Position numbers and translations under genes: made by a program
Notes under the pieces: generated by a model
The model's database searches: none
Told to the model about the DNA's origin: nothing
What the model saw: the letters and a program-made list of their open reading frames with translations, nothing else
Source of the DNA: Lachnospiraceae bacterium
GTDB taxonomy: Bacteria; Bacillota; Clostridia; Lachnospirales; Lachnospiraceae
Assembly: GCA_022781925.1 (NCBI GenBank)
Contig: JALESO010000043.1
Coordinates: forward strand, 92,800 to 156,799
Length of the DNA: 64,000 nt
Direction: 5' to 3'
In this document: one piece after another, positions 17,218-24,624 of the stretch
How the letters are laid out: each line of letters begins with the position of its first letter
Numbering within the stretch: position 1 is the first letter of the stretch

Positions 17218-17922
17218 ATGGAAAAAAAGAAGTTAGGAATATTAGGAGGCATGGGTTCCGAGGCGACGGTTCTTTTTTATAAGAAGATCATTGACAATAC
17301 ATCCGTCAATAATGACCGGGAGCATCTGGACATCCTCATTTATAACCATGCATCGATCCCGGACCGGACCGAGTGCATTCTGTGCGGCAGGCAGGACTAT
17401 CTCTGGGATATCATTGCAAAGGATATCCGTGGAATGGAGCAGCTGGGCTGTGAATATTTTGCCATTCCGTGTAATACCTGCCATTATTTTGCAGACCGTC
17501 TGCAGGAACTGACCAACGGAAAGTTCATCAATATGATCGAGGAGACGGCACGGTATGCGGCAGAGCGCGGACGTAAGAAAGTCGGTGTCATGGCGACGGA
17601 TGGTACCGTCAAAGGTGGCATGTACAAGAAGGCCATGGAAGCCCAGGGGATTGAAGTCGTATATCCTTCTGAGGAACGTCAGAAAGATGTCATGTCTCTG
17701 ATCTATGAGCAGATCAAGCGTGGAGAGAAGGGAGACCGGCATCAGTTTATGAATGTGGTACATGAACTGCGGGCACAGGGCTGCGATGCAGTGATCCTTG
17801 CCTGTACAGAACTGTCTGTGCTGAATGTCAATTACAGTCTGAATCCGGATTTCTATATTGACGCCATGAACGTGGTGGCAAAGGCATGTATTGAGAAATG
17901 TGGCGGCGTATACTGCGAGTAA
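17218..17922 (+). CDS. Aspartate/glutamate racemase family protein
   Basis: This is a cofactor-independent two-cysteine racemase of 234 residues. The first catalytic Cys is in AIPCNTCHYFADRL (about residue 84) and the second in VILACTELSVLNV (about 195). The N-terminal KLGILGGMGSEATVLFY is typical of aspartate racemases (the RacD/YgeA type) rather than MurI. It would make D-Asp (or D-Glu) from the L form. Being divergent from a D-Asp-ligase-like gene, D-Asp supply for a wall side chain is the most economical role (inference). RBS AGGAAAGG (17198-17205) and a strong promoter support ATG 17218. Confidence 0.88.
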   Translation: MEKKKLGILGGMGSEATVLFYKKIIDNTSVNNDREHLDILIYNHASIPDRTECILCGRQDYLWDIIAKDIRGMEQLGCEYFAIPCNTCHYFADRLQELTNGKFINMIEETARYAAERGRKKVGVMATDGTVKGGMYKKAMEAQGIEVVYPSEERQKDVMSLIYEQIKRGEKGDRHQFMNVVHELRAQGCDAVILACTELSVLNVNYSLNPDFYIDAMNVVAKACIEKCGGVYCE

Positions 17923-17949
17923 ATTTCGCTACCACAAACGAAAAAGGTA

Positions 17950-17958
17950 TGATATAAT
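17950..17958 (+). promoter_or_regulatory. Extended -10 promoter ahead of the pyrH leader
   Basis: TGA-TATAAT (17950-17958) is an extended -10 with a perfect hexamer, 28 nt after the racemase stop. No convincing -35 is present. Transcription from here would include the hairpin at 17979-18027 and the micro-ORF at 18051. Confidence 0.6.
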
Positions 17959-17978
17959 GATTACAGTTCACTCATCGT

Positions 17979-18027
17979 ATGTATCCAGATAATGATCATG
18001 CTTGCATGAGGAATTATCTGGATGCAT
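17979..18027 (+). other. Long leader hairpin upstream of pyrH
   Basis: The arms ATGTATCCAGATAAT (17979-17993) and ATTATCTGGATGCAT (18013-18027) pair over 15 bp with one G-U. Within the loop TCATGC and GCATGA pair again around TT, extending the structure. No T-run follows, so it is not an intrinsic terminator. It lies in the presumed 5' UTR of pyrH and could be a processing, stability or regulatory element. Confidence 0.6.
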
Positions 18028-18050
18028 AATGATGAAGGGAGCGCCTTTTT

Positions 18051-18122
18051 ATGAGCAAAAGTAGGAGCGTAGCTACGGAGAAGCCCAAAGGGCGTTTTGC
18101 GAATGGCGCGTGTGAACTGTAA
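18051..18122 (+). CDS. Candidate 23-residue leader peptide/micro-ORF before pyrH
   Basis: ATG 18051 opens 23 codons ending in TAA at 18120-18122 (N-terminus MSKSRSVATE, C-terminus FANGACEL). A purine-rich GAAGGGAG at 18034-18041 serves as RBS with a 9-nt spacer. It sits between the long hairpin and pyrH, whose start is 51 nt further on. I do not recognise a function. Its position suggests a regulatory leader or a transcript-linked small protein, but it could be spurious. Confidence 0.4.
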   Translation: MSKSRSVATEKPKGRFANGACEL

Positions 18123-18173
18123 TATATAATGATTACAGACAAAATAAAGATAAAAGGAAAGGACAGAATTCTT

Positions 18174-18869
18174 ATGAAGAGAGTTTTACTGAAACTGAGC
18201 GGAGAAGCTCTGGCAGGAGATAAAAAATTTGGTTTTGACGAAGCAACGGTTACCGTTGTTGCAAATCAGGTAAAACAGCTGGTAGATCAGGGAATCGAAG
18301 TCGGCATTGTGATCGGCGGAGGAAACTTCTGGAGAGGACGTACCAGTGAGACCATTGACCGTACAAAGGCAGATCAGATCGGAATGCTTGCAACTGTCAT
18401 GAACTGCATCTATGTATCCGAGATTTTCCGTTCCGTTGGAATGAAAACAAATGTACTGACTCCGTTTGAGTGCGGTTCTTTTACAAAACTGTTTTCCAAA
18501 GACCGTGCAAATAAATATTTTGAAAAAGGAATGGTTGTATTTTTCGCAGGAGGAACCGGTCATCCGTACTTCTCCACAGATACAGCAACTGTTCTGCGTG
18601 CCATCGAGATCGAGGCAGATGTGATCCTGCTGGCAAAAGCCATCGACGGTGTATATGACAGTGATCCGAAGACAAATCCGGATGCAAAACGTTATGATGA
18701 AGTAAGCATTCAGGAAGTCATCGACAAACAGCTGGCAGTTGTAGATCTGACAGCATCTATCCTGAGCATGGAAAACAAAATGCCGATGTATGTATTTGGT
18801 TTAAATGAAGAAAACAGCATCGTAAAAGCGATCAGCGGTGATTTTAACGGAACAAAAGTAACCGTATAA
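18174..18869 (+). CDS. pyrH: Uridylate (UMP) kinase
   Basis: This is the hexameric bacterial UMP kinase of the amino-acid-kinase fold, making UDP from UMP. It has 231 residues. Motifs are KRVLLKLSGEALAG at the N-terminus (phosphate-binding Lys), IVIGGGNFWRG, FFAGGTGHPYFSTDT and AIDGVYDSDPKTNPDA. ATG 18174 is chosen because GGAAAGGA (18156-18163) is 10 nt upstream and the N-terminus matches the family; the open frame extends to 18129. pyrH-frr-uppS-cdsA-dxr-rseP-ispG-polC is a classic Firmicute gene order. The tsf and rpsB genes that usually precede pyrH are replaced here by the racemase. Confidence 0.97.
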   Translation: MKRVLLKLSGEALAGDKKFGFDEATVTVVANQVKQLVDQGIEVGIVIGGGNFWRGRTSETIDRTKADQIGMLATVMNCIYVSEIFRSVGMKTNVLTPFECGSFTKLFSKDRANKYFEKGMVVFFAGGTGHPYFSTDTATVLRAIEIEADVILLAKAIDGVYDSDPKTNPDAKRYDEVSIQEVIDKQLAVVDLTASILSMENKMPMYVFGLNEENSIVKAISGDFNGTKVTV

Positions 18870-18963
18870 AATAAAATATAGTACAAGTATCGCAGTATTG
18901 TGGACAGGACAATATTGTAACGATAACAGAAGGTAAAAAAGAATATATCTGGAGGATTAGAAT

Positions 18964-19521
18964 ATGGCAAACGAGACAATCAAACCTTATGAGACAAAGA
19001 TGCAGAAATCTTACAACAACTTACTGGAAGAGTACACTTCCATCCGTGCTGGCCGTGCAAACCCGCATGTACTGGATCAGATCCGCGTAGATTATTACGG
19101 AGCACCGACCGCTATCCAGCAGGTTGCAAACGTATCTGTTCCGGAAGCACGCATGATCATGATCCAGCCATGGGAGGCATCCATGGTAAAAGCCATTGAG
19201 AAAGCGATTATGACATCTGATCTCGGTATCAATCCGACAAATGATGGAAAATGCATTCGTCTGGTATTCCCAGAGCTGACAGAGGAGAGACGTAAAGATC
19301 TTGCAAAAGATGTGAAGAAAAAAGGCGAGGCTGCCAAAGTTGCTGTTCGTAACATCCGTCGTGATGCAAACGATGCATTAAAGAAAATGGGTAAAGGCGG
19401 CGATGTATCTGAGGACGAGATCAAAGATCTGGAAGTTCAGGTTCAGAAGCTGACAGACAAATTTATCGCTGAGATCGATGGTGCGATTGCTGAGAAAACA
19501 AAAGAGATCATGACTGTATAA
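18964..19521 (+). CDS. frr: Ribosome recycling factor
   Basis: This protein releases post-termination ribosomes together with EF-G. It has 185 residues, the typical length. The three-helix bundle shows TSIRAGRANPHVLDQI, YGAPTAIQQVANV, PEARMIMIQPWE and the TEERRKDLAKDVKKKGEAAKVAVRNIRRDAND region (quoted in part). GGAGG at 18952-18956 supports ATG 18964. It lies 94 nt after pyrH with no strong terminator between. Confidence 0.97.
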   Translation: MANETIKPYETKMQKSYNNLLEEYTSIRAGRANPHVLDQIRVDYYGAPTAIQQVANVSVPEARMIMIQPWEASMVKAIEKAIMTSDLGINPTNDGKCIRLVFPELTEERRKDLAKDVKKKGEAAKVAVRNIRRDANDALKKMGKGGDVSEDEIKDLEVQVQKLTDKFIAEIDGAIAEKTKEIMTV

Positions 19522-19556
19522 TCAGAATACAACAGACTGATGAGATGAAAGGATGG

Positions 19557-19582
19557 GGACATGGCGCAGGCTATGTCCTTTT
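19557..19582 (+). terminator. Weak terminator-like hairpin between frr and uppS
   Basis: GGACATGGC (19557-19565) pairs with GCTATGTCC (19570-19578) around a GCAG loop with one G-U, followed by TTTTCT. It ends 18 nt before the uppS start. It may attenuate read-through from frr or simply be a partial terminator. Confidence 0.4.
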
Positions 19583-19600
19583 CTGAGAAAGGGGAAAAAT

Positions 19601-20320
19601 ATGGAACTTTCACAGTTAAAGATACCGACACACGTCTCCATCATCATGGATGGAAACGGACGCTGGGCGAAATCCAAGGGAATGCCGCGGACATATGGCC
19701 ATTCCAAAGGCGCAGATGTCATTATGGATGTCTGTGAGGATGCAGATGCGCTGGGCATTAAGTATCTGACCGTGTATGCGTTTTCCACGGAGAACTGGAG
19801 CCGTCCGGAAGCAGAAGTAAAGACGCTGATGTTTTTATTCCGTAAGTATATCAAGATCTGCTATAACAAGGCGATGAAAAATAATACCCGTGTGCGTGTC
19901 ATCGGGGACAAGACCGGGCTGGCAGAAGATCTGCAGGAGAGCATCCGTGTACTTGAGACAGATACGGCGAAAAATACCGGTCTGCAGTTTCAGATTGCCA
20001 TCAACTATGGCAGCCGGGATGAGATGATGCGTGGCATGCGTCGGATGATGCAGGATTATAAAGATGGAAAGATTGCGCTGGAGGATGTGGACGAGGCACA
20101 TTTTTCCGATTATCTGGATACAGCAGGAATTCCTGACCCGGATCTGATGATCCGCACCAGCGGAGAGCAGAGACTGTCCAACTATCTGATGTGGCAGCAT
20201 GCGTACAGCGAATTTTATTTTACGAATACACCGTGGCCGGAGTTTAACAAAGAAGAACTGGTGAAGGCACTGGAAGCTTATACCAGTCGCGATCGCCGTT
20301 ACGGTAAAGTGAAAGCTTAA
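19601..20320 (+). CDS. uppS: Isoprenyl transferase (undecaprenyl diphosphate synthase)
   Basis: This cis-prenyltransferase elongates FPP with IPP to C55-PP, the lipid carrier for wall polymers. It has 239 residues. Motifs are IIMDGNGRWAKSKG (catalytic Asp), YAFSTENWSRP and DLMIRTSGEQRLSNYLMWQ, with EFYFTNTPWPEF at the C-terminal end. ATG 19601 is preferred because AGAAAGGGG is 7-15 nt upstream and the frame extending to 19553 would run through the hairpin. It functionally links with uppP, dxr and ispG in this window. Confidence 0.96.
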   Translation: MELSQLKIPTHVSIIMDGNGRWAKSKGMPRTYGHSKGADVIMDVCEDADALGIKYLTVYAFSTENWSRPEAEVKTLMFLFRKYIKICYNKAMKNNTRVRVIGDKTGLAEDLQESIRVLETDTAKNTGLQFQIAINYGSRDEMMRGMRRMMQDYKDGKIALEDVDEAHFSDYLDTAGIPDPDLMIRTSGEQRLSNYLMWQHAYSEFYFTNTPWPEFNKEELVKALEAYTSRDRRYGKVKA

Positions 20321-20435
20321 AAATCATTGCATTTAGTTTGCGCATATGTGAGAAAAACGGGTGTGTTTCGTCAGAGTAAGCAGGAAAGACACATTTGATG
20401 ATAAAAAATATCGGAACGTAAGAGAGGAAAATAGT

Positions 20436-21248
20436 ATGTTTAAGACAAGACTGTTAAGCGGTATCGTACTGGTACTGCTGGCATTGTTATTTATTATACA
20501 CGGAGGTTATCTGCTGCTGACCGTACTGGGTGTAATTTCCCTAATCGGTCTGTTTGAACTGTACCGTGTATTTGGCATTGAGAAAAGTGCACCGGGTATC
20601 GTCGGATATGTGGCAGCCATCGTATACTATCTGAACCTGGTATTTGACTTTATACCGGACAGCATGATGTTTGTGATGGCGCTGCTCATCGTGTGCATGT
20701 GTGTGTTTGTATTTGGTTATCCGAAATTTCATGCAAATCAGATCATTGCAGCCTTTTTCGGTGTGTTCTATGTGGCAGTGATGCTGTCCTGCATTTATGA
20801 GACACGTTCTCTGGAGGGTGGAAAATACCTTGTATGGCTGATCTTTCTGTGCTCCTGGGGCTGCGATACCTGTGCGTACTGCGTGGGTATGCTGTTGGGA
20901 AAACACAAGATGGCGCCGGTGTTAAGCCCGAAAAAATCAGTGGAAGGAGCTGTGGGCGGTGTCGTAGGAGCGGCACTGCTGACCATTATTTACGGATTCC
21001 TTTTCCGCGGTTCTATGGGCGTGGATGTTCCATATATTTTTATGATGGCAGGTATCTGTGCAGCAGGCGCACTGATCTCCATGGTTGGCGATCTGGCGGC
21101 ATCTGCGATCAAACGTAATTTCGAGATCAAGGATTATGGAAAACTGATCCCGGGTCACGGCGGTATTCTGGATCGTTTTGACAGCGTGATCTTTACCGCA
21201 CCGATCATTTTTTATCTGACTGGTAATCTGTTACAGCTTGCCATTTAA
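20436..21248 (+). CDS. cdsA: Phosphatidate cytidylyltransferase (CDP-diacylglycerol synthase)
   Basis: This integral membrane enzyme makes CDP-DAG from phosphatidate and CTP for phospholipid synthesis. It has 270 residues with about eight hydrophobic helices. The CDS signature is near the C-terminus, with AASAIKRNFEIKDYGKLIPG followed by HGGILDRFDS. SPKKSVEGAVGG is also conserved. ATG 20436 follows AGAGAGG (20421-20427). The gene lies between uppS and dxr, as in many Firmicutes. Confidence 0.95.
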   Translation: MFKTRLLSGIVLVLLALLFIIHGGYLLLTVLGVISLIGLFELYRVFGIEKSAPGIVGYVAAIVYYLNLVFDFIPDSMMFVMALLIVCMCVFVFGYPKFHANQIIAAFFGVFYVAVMLSCIYETRSLEGGKYLVWLIFLCSWGCDTCAYCVGMLLGKHKMAPVLSPKKSVEGAVGGVVGAALLTIIYGFLFRGSMGVDVPYIFMMAGICAAGALISMVGDLAASAIKRNFEIKDYGKLIPGHGGILDRFDSVIFTAPIIFYLTGNLLQLAI

Positions 21249-21282
21249 TTAAATTAACTTTCATGGAAGAGGGAATACAAAT

Positions 21283-22431
21283 ATGAAATATATCGCGATT
21301 CTGGGTTCAACCGGTTCCATCGGTACCCAGACACTGGAAGTTGTGCGTGCACAGCAGGATATCAAAGTAACTGCTTTATCTGCCGGTGATAATATCGATC
21401 TGCTGGAGCAGCAGATCCGTGAATTCAGACCGGTTCTGGCAGCAGTAAAGACAGAAGAAAAAGCAAAAGAACTGGCACTGCGGATCAGCGATCTGGATGT
21501 TCCGGTATTATCCGGCATGGATGGATTGATGGCAGTGGCCTGTGAAGAAAAAGCAGAAGTGTTTGTGACAGCCATCGTTGGCATGCTGGGTATCCGGCCG
21601 ACGATCGCAGCCATCGAGGCAGGCAAGGACATTGCCCTTGCAAACAAGGAGACACTGGTGACAGCCGGACATATCATTATGCCCCTGGCAAAAAAATGCG
21701 GTGTCCGCATTCTGCCGGTGGACAGTGAACACAGTGCGATCTTCCAGTCTCTGAACGGAGAAAAAGAACATGGAAATAAGATCGATAAGATTCTGCTGAC
21801 TGCGTCCGGAGGCCCCTTCCGTGGCATGACGAGAGAGCAGCTTTCCCAGGTACGTCTGGAAGATGCCCTGAAGCATCCGAACTGGGTCATGGGAAGAAAG
21901 ATTACCATTGATTCCGCTACTCTGGTAAACAAAGGGCTGGAAGTCATGGAGGCAAAGTGGCTGTTTGATGTGGACCTCGACCAGATCCAGGTGGTTGTGC
22001 ATCCGCAGAGTGTGATCCATTCCATGGTACAGTATGAGGATGGCGCCATCATTGCACAGCTTGGTACACCGGATATGAAGCTTCCAATCCAGTATGCACT
22101 GTATTATCCGGAACGACGGTTCCTGCGGGGCATGCGCCTTGATTTTTACAAACTGGGTCAGATGACATTTGAAGCACCGGATATGGAGACCTTCGAAGGA
22201 CTGAAATTTGCCCTGGAGGCAATGCGCCGCGGCGGCAATATCCCAACGGTATTCAATGCAGCCAATGAGAAAGCGGTGGCAATGTTTCTGGAACGCAGGA
22301 TCGCATTTCTGGATATTCCAGATATTATCGCATCTGCAATGGAGGAAATTACATATATCGAACATCCGTCCGTAGAGGAAATCCTGGCAACGGAAGCAGC
22401 GGTATATGAATGGATAGAAAGCAGGTGGTAG
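21283..22431 (+). CDS. dxr: 1-deoxy-D-xylulose 5-phosphate reductoisomerase
   Basis: This is the second step of the MEP isoprenoid pathway, DXP plus NADPH to MEP; it is the fosmidomycin target. It has 382 residues. Motifs are the N-terminal Rossmann ILGSTGSIGTQTLEVV, ANKETLVTAG, the metal site PVDSEHSAIFQ, LTASGGPFRG and ATLVNKGLEVMEAKWLF. ATG 21283 has GGAAGAGGGA upstream. rseP begins 1 nt after its stop. Confidence 0.97.
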   Translation: MKYIAILGSTGSIGTQTLEVVRAQQDIKVTALSAGDNIDLLEQQIREFRPVLAAVKTEEKAKELALRISDLDVPVLSGMDGLMAVACEEKAEVFVTAIVGMLGIRPTIAAIEAGKDIALANKETLVTAGHIIMPLAKKCGVRILPVDSEHSAIFQSLNGEKEHGNKIDKILLTASGGPFRGMTREQLSQVRLEDALKHPNWVMGRKITIDSATLVNKGLEVMEAKWLFDVDLDQIQVVVHPQSVIHSMVQYEDGAIIAQLGTPDMKLPIQYALYYPERRFLRGMRLDFYKLGQMTFEAPDMETFEGLKFALEAMRRGGNIPTVFNAANEKAVAMFLERRIAFLDIPDIIASAMEEITYIEHPSVEEILATEAAVYEWIESRW

Positions 22432-22432
22432 G

Positions 22433-23473
22433 GTGATCATAAAATATATCATAGCGATCCTGCTGTTCAGTGCGATTATCCTGTTCCATGAACTGGGACA
22501 TTTTCTGCTGGCAAAGGCCAACGGGATCCGGGTCAATGAGTTTTCTCTGGGACTCGGACCGACCATCGTCGGTTTTACAAAGGGAGAGACAAAATATTCC
22601 ATTAAGCTGCTGCCCTTTGGCGGTGCCTGTATGATGGAAGGCGAGGACAGCCAGAGCGATGATGACCGTTCCTTTCAGAAAAAATCAGTCTGGGCACGGA
22701 TCAGCGTAGTCGCAGCCGGACCGGTGTTCAATTTTATCATGGCATTTGTACTGGCGGTGATCATTCTCGGTAATATCGGAATCTCCACCCCGGTAGTGGC
22801 ACAGGTGGAAGACGGATACGGCGCACAGGCAGCAGGACTGCAGGCTGGTGATGAGATCCTGAAAATGAATCACAAGCACATTCATTTTTTCAAGGAGATC
22901 AGCATGTATACCCTGTTTCATGCCGGTGAGACCGTGGAAGTGACTTATGAGAGAAACGGGGAGCGCAATACCGTGGAAGTACAGCCGACTTACGATGAAG
23001 AGCAGGGACGCTACCGTTACGGTATTTACGGCTCCGGAGAATATACAAAAGTCGGTCCGTTAAAGACGCTGCAATACAGTGCGTATGAGGTAAAATACTG
23101 GATCCAGTATACGGTAGGAAGCCTGAAGATGCTTCTGACCCGTCAGGTCAGCGTCAATGATCTGTCCGGACCGGTGGGAATCGTAAAAACCATTGGTGAT
23201 ACCTATGACATGAGCAGATCGGACGGTGCTTTTTATGTCTGGATGAACTTATTGAATCTGGCATTACTGCTGTCGGCAAACCTGGGGGTGATGAATTTAC
23301 TTCCGATTCCGGCGCTGGATGGAGGCCGTCTGGTATTTCTGGTGATCGAGGCGATCCGTGGAAAGAGAGTCAGCGAGGACAAAGAGGGTATGGTACATTT
23401 TATCGGCCTGTTGTGCCTGTTTGGCCTGATGATCCTGATTATGTTTAACGATATTCGAAAACTGATCCCATGA
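22433..23473 (+). CDS. rseP: RIP site-2 protease (RseP/RasP family)
   Basis: This intramembrane zinc metalloprotease has 346 residues. The zinc motif HELGH is at residues 19-23 in the first helix. A PDZ domain spans about 115-190 (QAAGLQAGDEILKMN), and the second zinc ligand motif is NLLPIPALDGGRLV near the C-terminal helices. In Bacillus RasP cleaves anti-sigma factors, signal-peptide remnants and FtsL. The start is GTG 22433, one base after the dxr stop, with AGGTGG (22423-22428) in the dxr end as RBS. Translational coupling is likely. Confidence 0.95.
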   Translation: MIIKYIIAILLFSAIILFHELGHFLLAKANGIRVNEFSLGLGPTIVGFTKGETKYSIKLLPFGGACMMEGEDSQSDDDRSFQKKSVWARISVVAAGPVFNFIMAFVLAVIILGNIGISTPVVAQVEDGYGAQAAGLQAGDEILKMNHKHIHFFKEISMYTLFHAGETVEVTYERNGERNTVEVQPTYDEEQGRYRYGIYGSGEYTKVGPLKTLQYSAYEVKYWIQYTVGSLKMLLTRQVSVNDLSGPVGIVKTIGDTYDMSRSDGAFYVWMNLLNLALLLSANLGVMNLLPIPALDGGRLVFLVIEAIRGKRVSEDKEGMVHFIGLLCLFGLMILIMFNDIRKLIP

Positions 23474-23561
23474 TCAAACATATAAGAATGTTCTTCCGGA
23501 ACTGTTGAAAAAAGGAACAGTTGTCAGGAAGGACTTTCTTATCATTTAAGAGGAGAAGAAA

Positions 23562-24620
23562 ATGGCAGAGAGAAAATCTACAAGAGAAGTACGAATTGGT
23601 GATGTGGTCATTGGCGGTGATCATCCCATCGCAATTCAGTCCATGACAAATACGAAGACACAGGACGTGGAGGCGACTGTGGCGCAGATCCTTCAGCTGG
23701 AGCGTGCAGGATGTCAGATCATTCGATGTACCGTCCCGGATATGGATGCGGCAAAAGCACTCGCGGAGATCAAAAAACAGATTCATATTCCACTTGTTGC
23801 GGACATACATTTTGATTATAGGCTTGCCATTGCGGCCATGGAAAACGGTGCGGACAAGATCCGTATCAATCCGGGTAACATCGGTTCCGCAGAGCGTGTA
23901 AAGGCAGTGGTGGACTGTGCCAGAGAGCGGAATATCCCGATCCGTGTCGGTGTAAACAGCGGTTCCCTGGAAAAAGAACTGGTGGAGAAATACCACGGCG
24001 TTACCGCAGAAGGAATCGTGGAGAGCGCACTGGATAAAGTAAAAATGATCGAGGATTTTGCCTATGACAATCTGGTCATCAGTATCAAATCTTCCGATGT
24101 CATGATGTGTGTCAAAGCACATGAACTGATCTCGAAGCAGACAGATTATCCGTTGCATGTGGGAATCACAGAGTCCGGAACTATCATAAGCGGAAATATC
24201 AAATCATCCATCGGCCTGGCGCTGATCCTGAATCAGGGGATCGGTGATACGATCCGTGTGTCCCTGACCGGAGATCCGGTGGAAGAGATCAAATCTGCCA
24301 AACTGATCTTAAAAACCCTTGGATTGCGCAAAGGCGGCATTGAGATTGTTTCCTGTCCGACCTGCGGACGTACCAGCATTGATCTGATCGGTCTGGCAAA
24401 CAAAGTAGAAAACATGGTGGCAGAGTTTCCACTGGATATAAAAGTAGCCGTTATGGGCTGCGTGGTGAACGGACCGGGAGAAGCGAAAGAGGCAGATCTC
24501 GGCATCTGCGGCGGCAGACAGGAAGGTCTGATCATCCGCCGTGGGGAAGTGATAAAGAAAGTTCCGGAAGCAGAGTTACTGGAGGCATTGCGTCAGGAAT
24601 TGATCAATTGGAGTGAGTAA
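23562..24620 (+). CDS. ispG: 4-hydroxy-3-methylbut-2-enyl diphosphate synthase (flavodoxin/ferredoxin)
   Basis: This [4Fe-4S] enzyme of the MEP pathway (GcpE) converts MEcPP to HMBPP. It has 352 residues. The N-terminal TIM barrel starts with IGGDHPIAIQSMTNT, and LVADIHFDYRLA and RINPGNIG are present. The cluster cysteines are in SCPTCGRTSIDL and VMGCVVNGPGEA near the C-terminus. RBS AGAGGAG precedes ATG 23562. The polC start lies 4 nt past its stop. An imperfect inverted repeat occurs in the 88-nt gap before it (AACTGTT/AACAGTT), without a T-run. Confidence 0.97.
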   Translation: MAERKSTREVRIGDVVIGGDHPIAIQSMTNTKTQDVEATVAQILQLERAGCQIIRCTVPDMDAAKALAEIKKQIHIPLVADIHFDYRLAIAAMENGADKIRINPGNIGSAERVKAVVDCARERNIPIRVGVNSGSLEKELVEKYHGVTAEGIVESALDKVKMIEDFAYDNLVISIKSSDVMMCVKAHELISKQTDYPLHVGITESGTIISGNIKSSIGLALILNQGIGDTIRVSLTGDPVEEIKSAKLILKTLGLRKGGIEIVSCPTCGRTSIDLIGLANKVENMVAEFPLDIKVAVMGCVVNGPGEAKEADLGICGGRQEGLIIRRGEVIKKVPEAELLEALRQELINWSE

Positions 24621-24624
24621 ACAG

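Noticed and set aside
17979..18027. Terminal inverted repeats of a MITE or insertion sequence
   Set aside because: The arms are only 19 nt apart, no target-site duplication or transposase remnant is visible, and the position fits a leader hairpin. A genome-wide copy search would be needed to reopen this.
23490..23530. Terminator between rseP and ispG
   Set aside because: AACTGTT/AACAGTT can pair but no T-run follows, and the genes belong to a conserved co-directional block.
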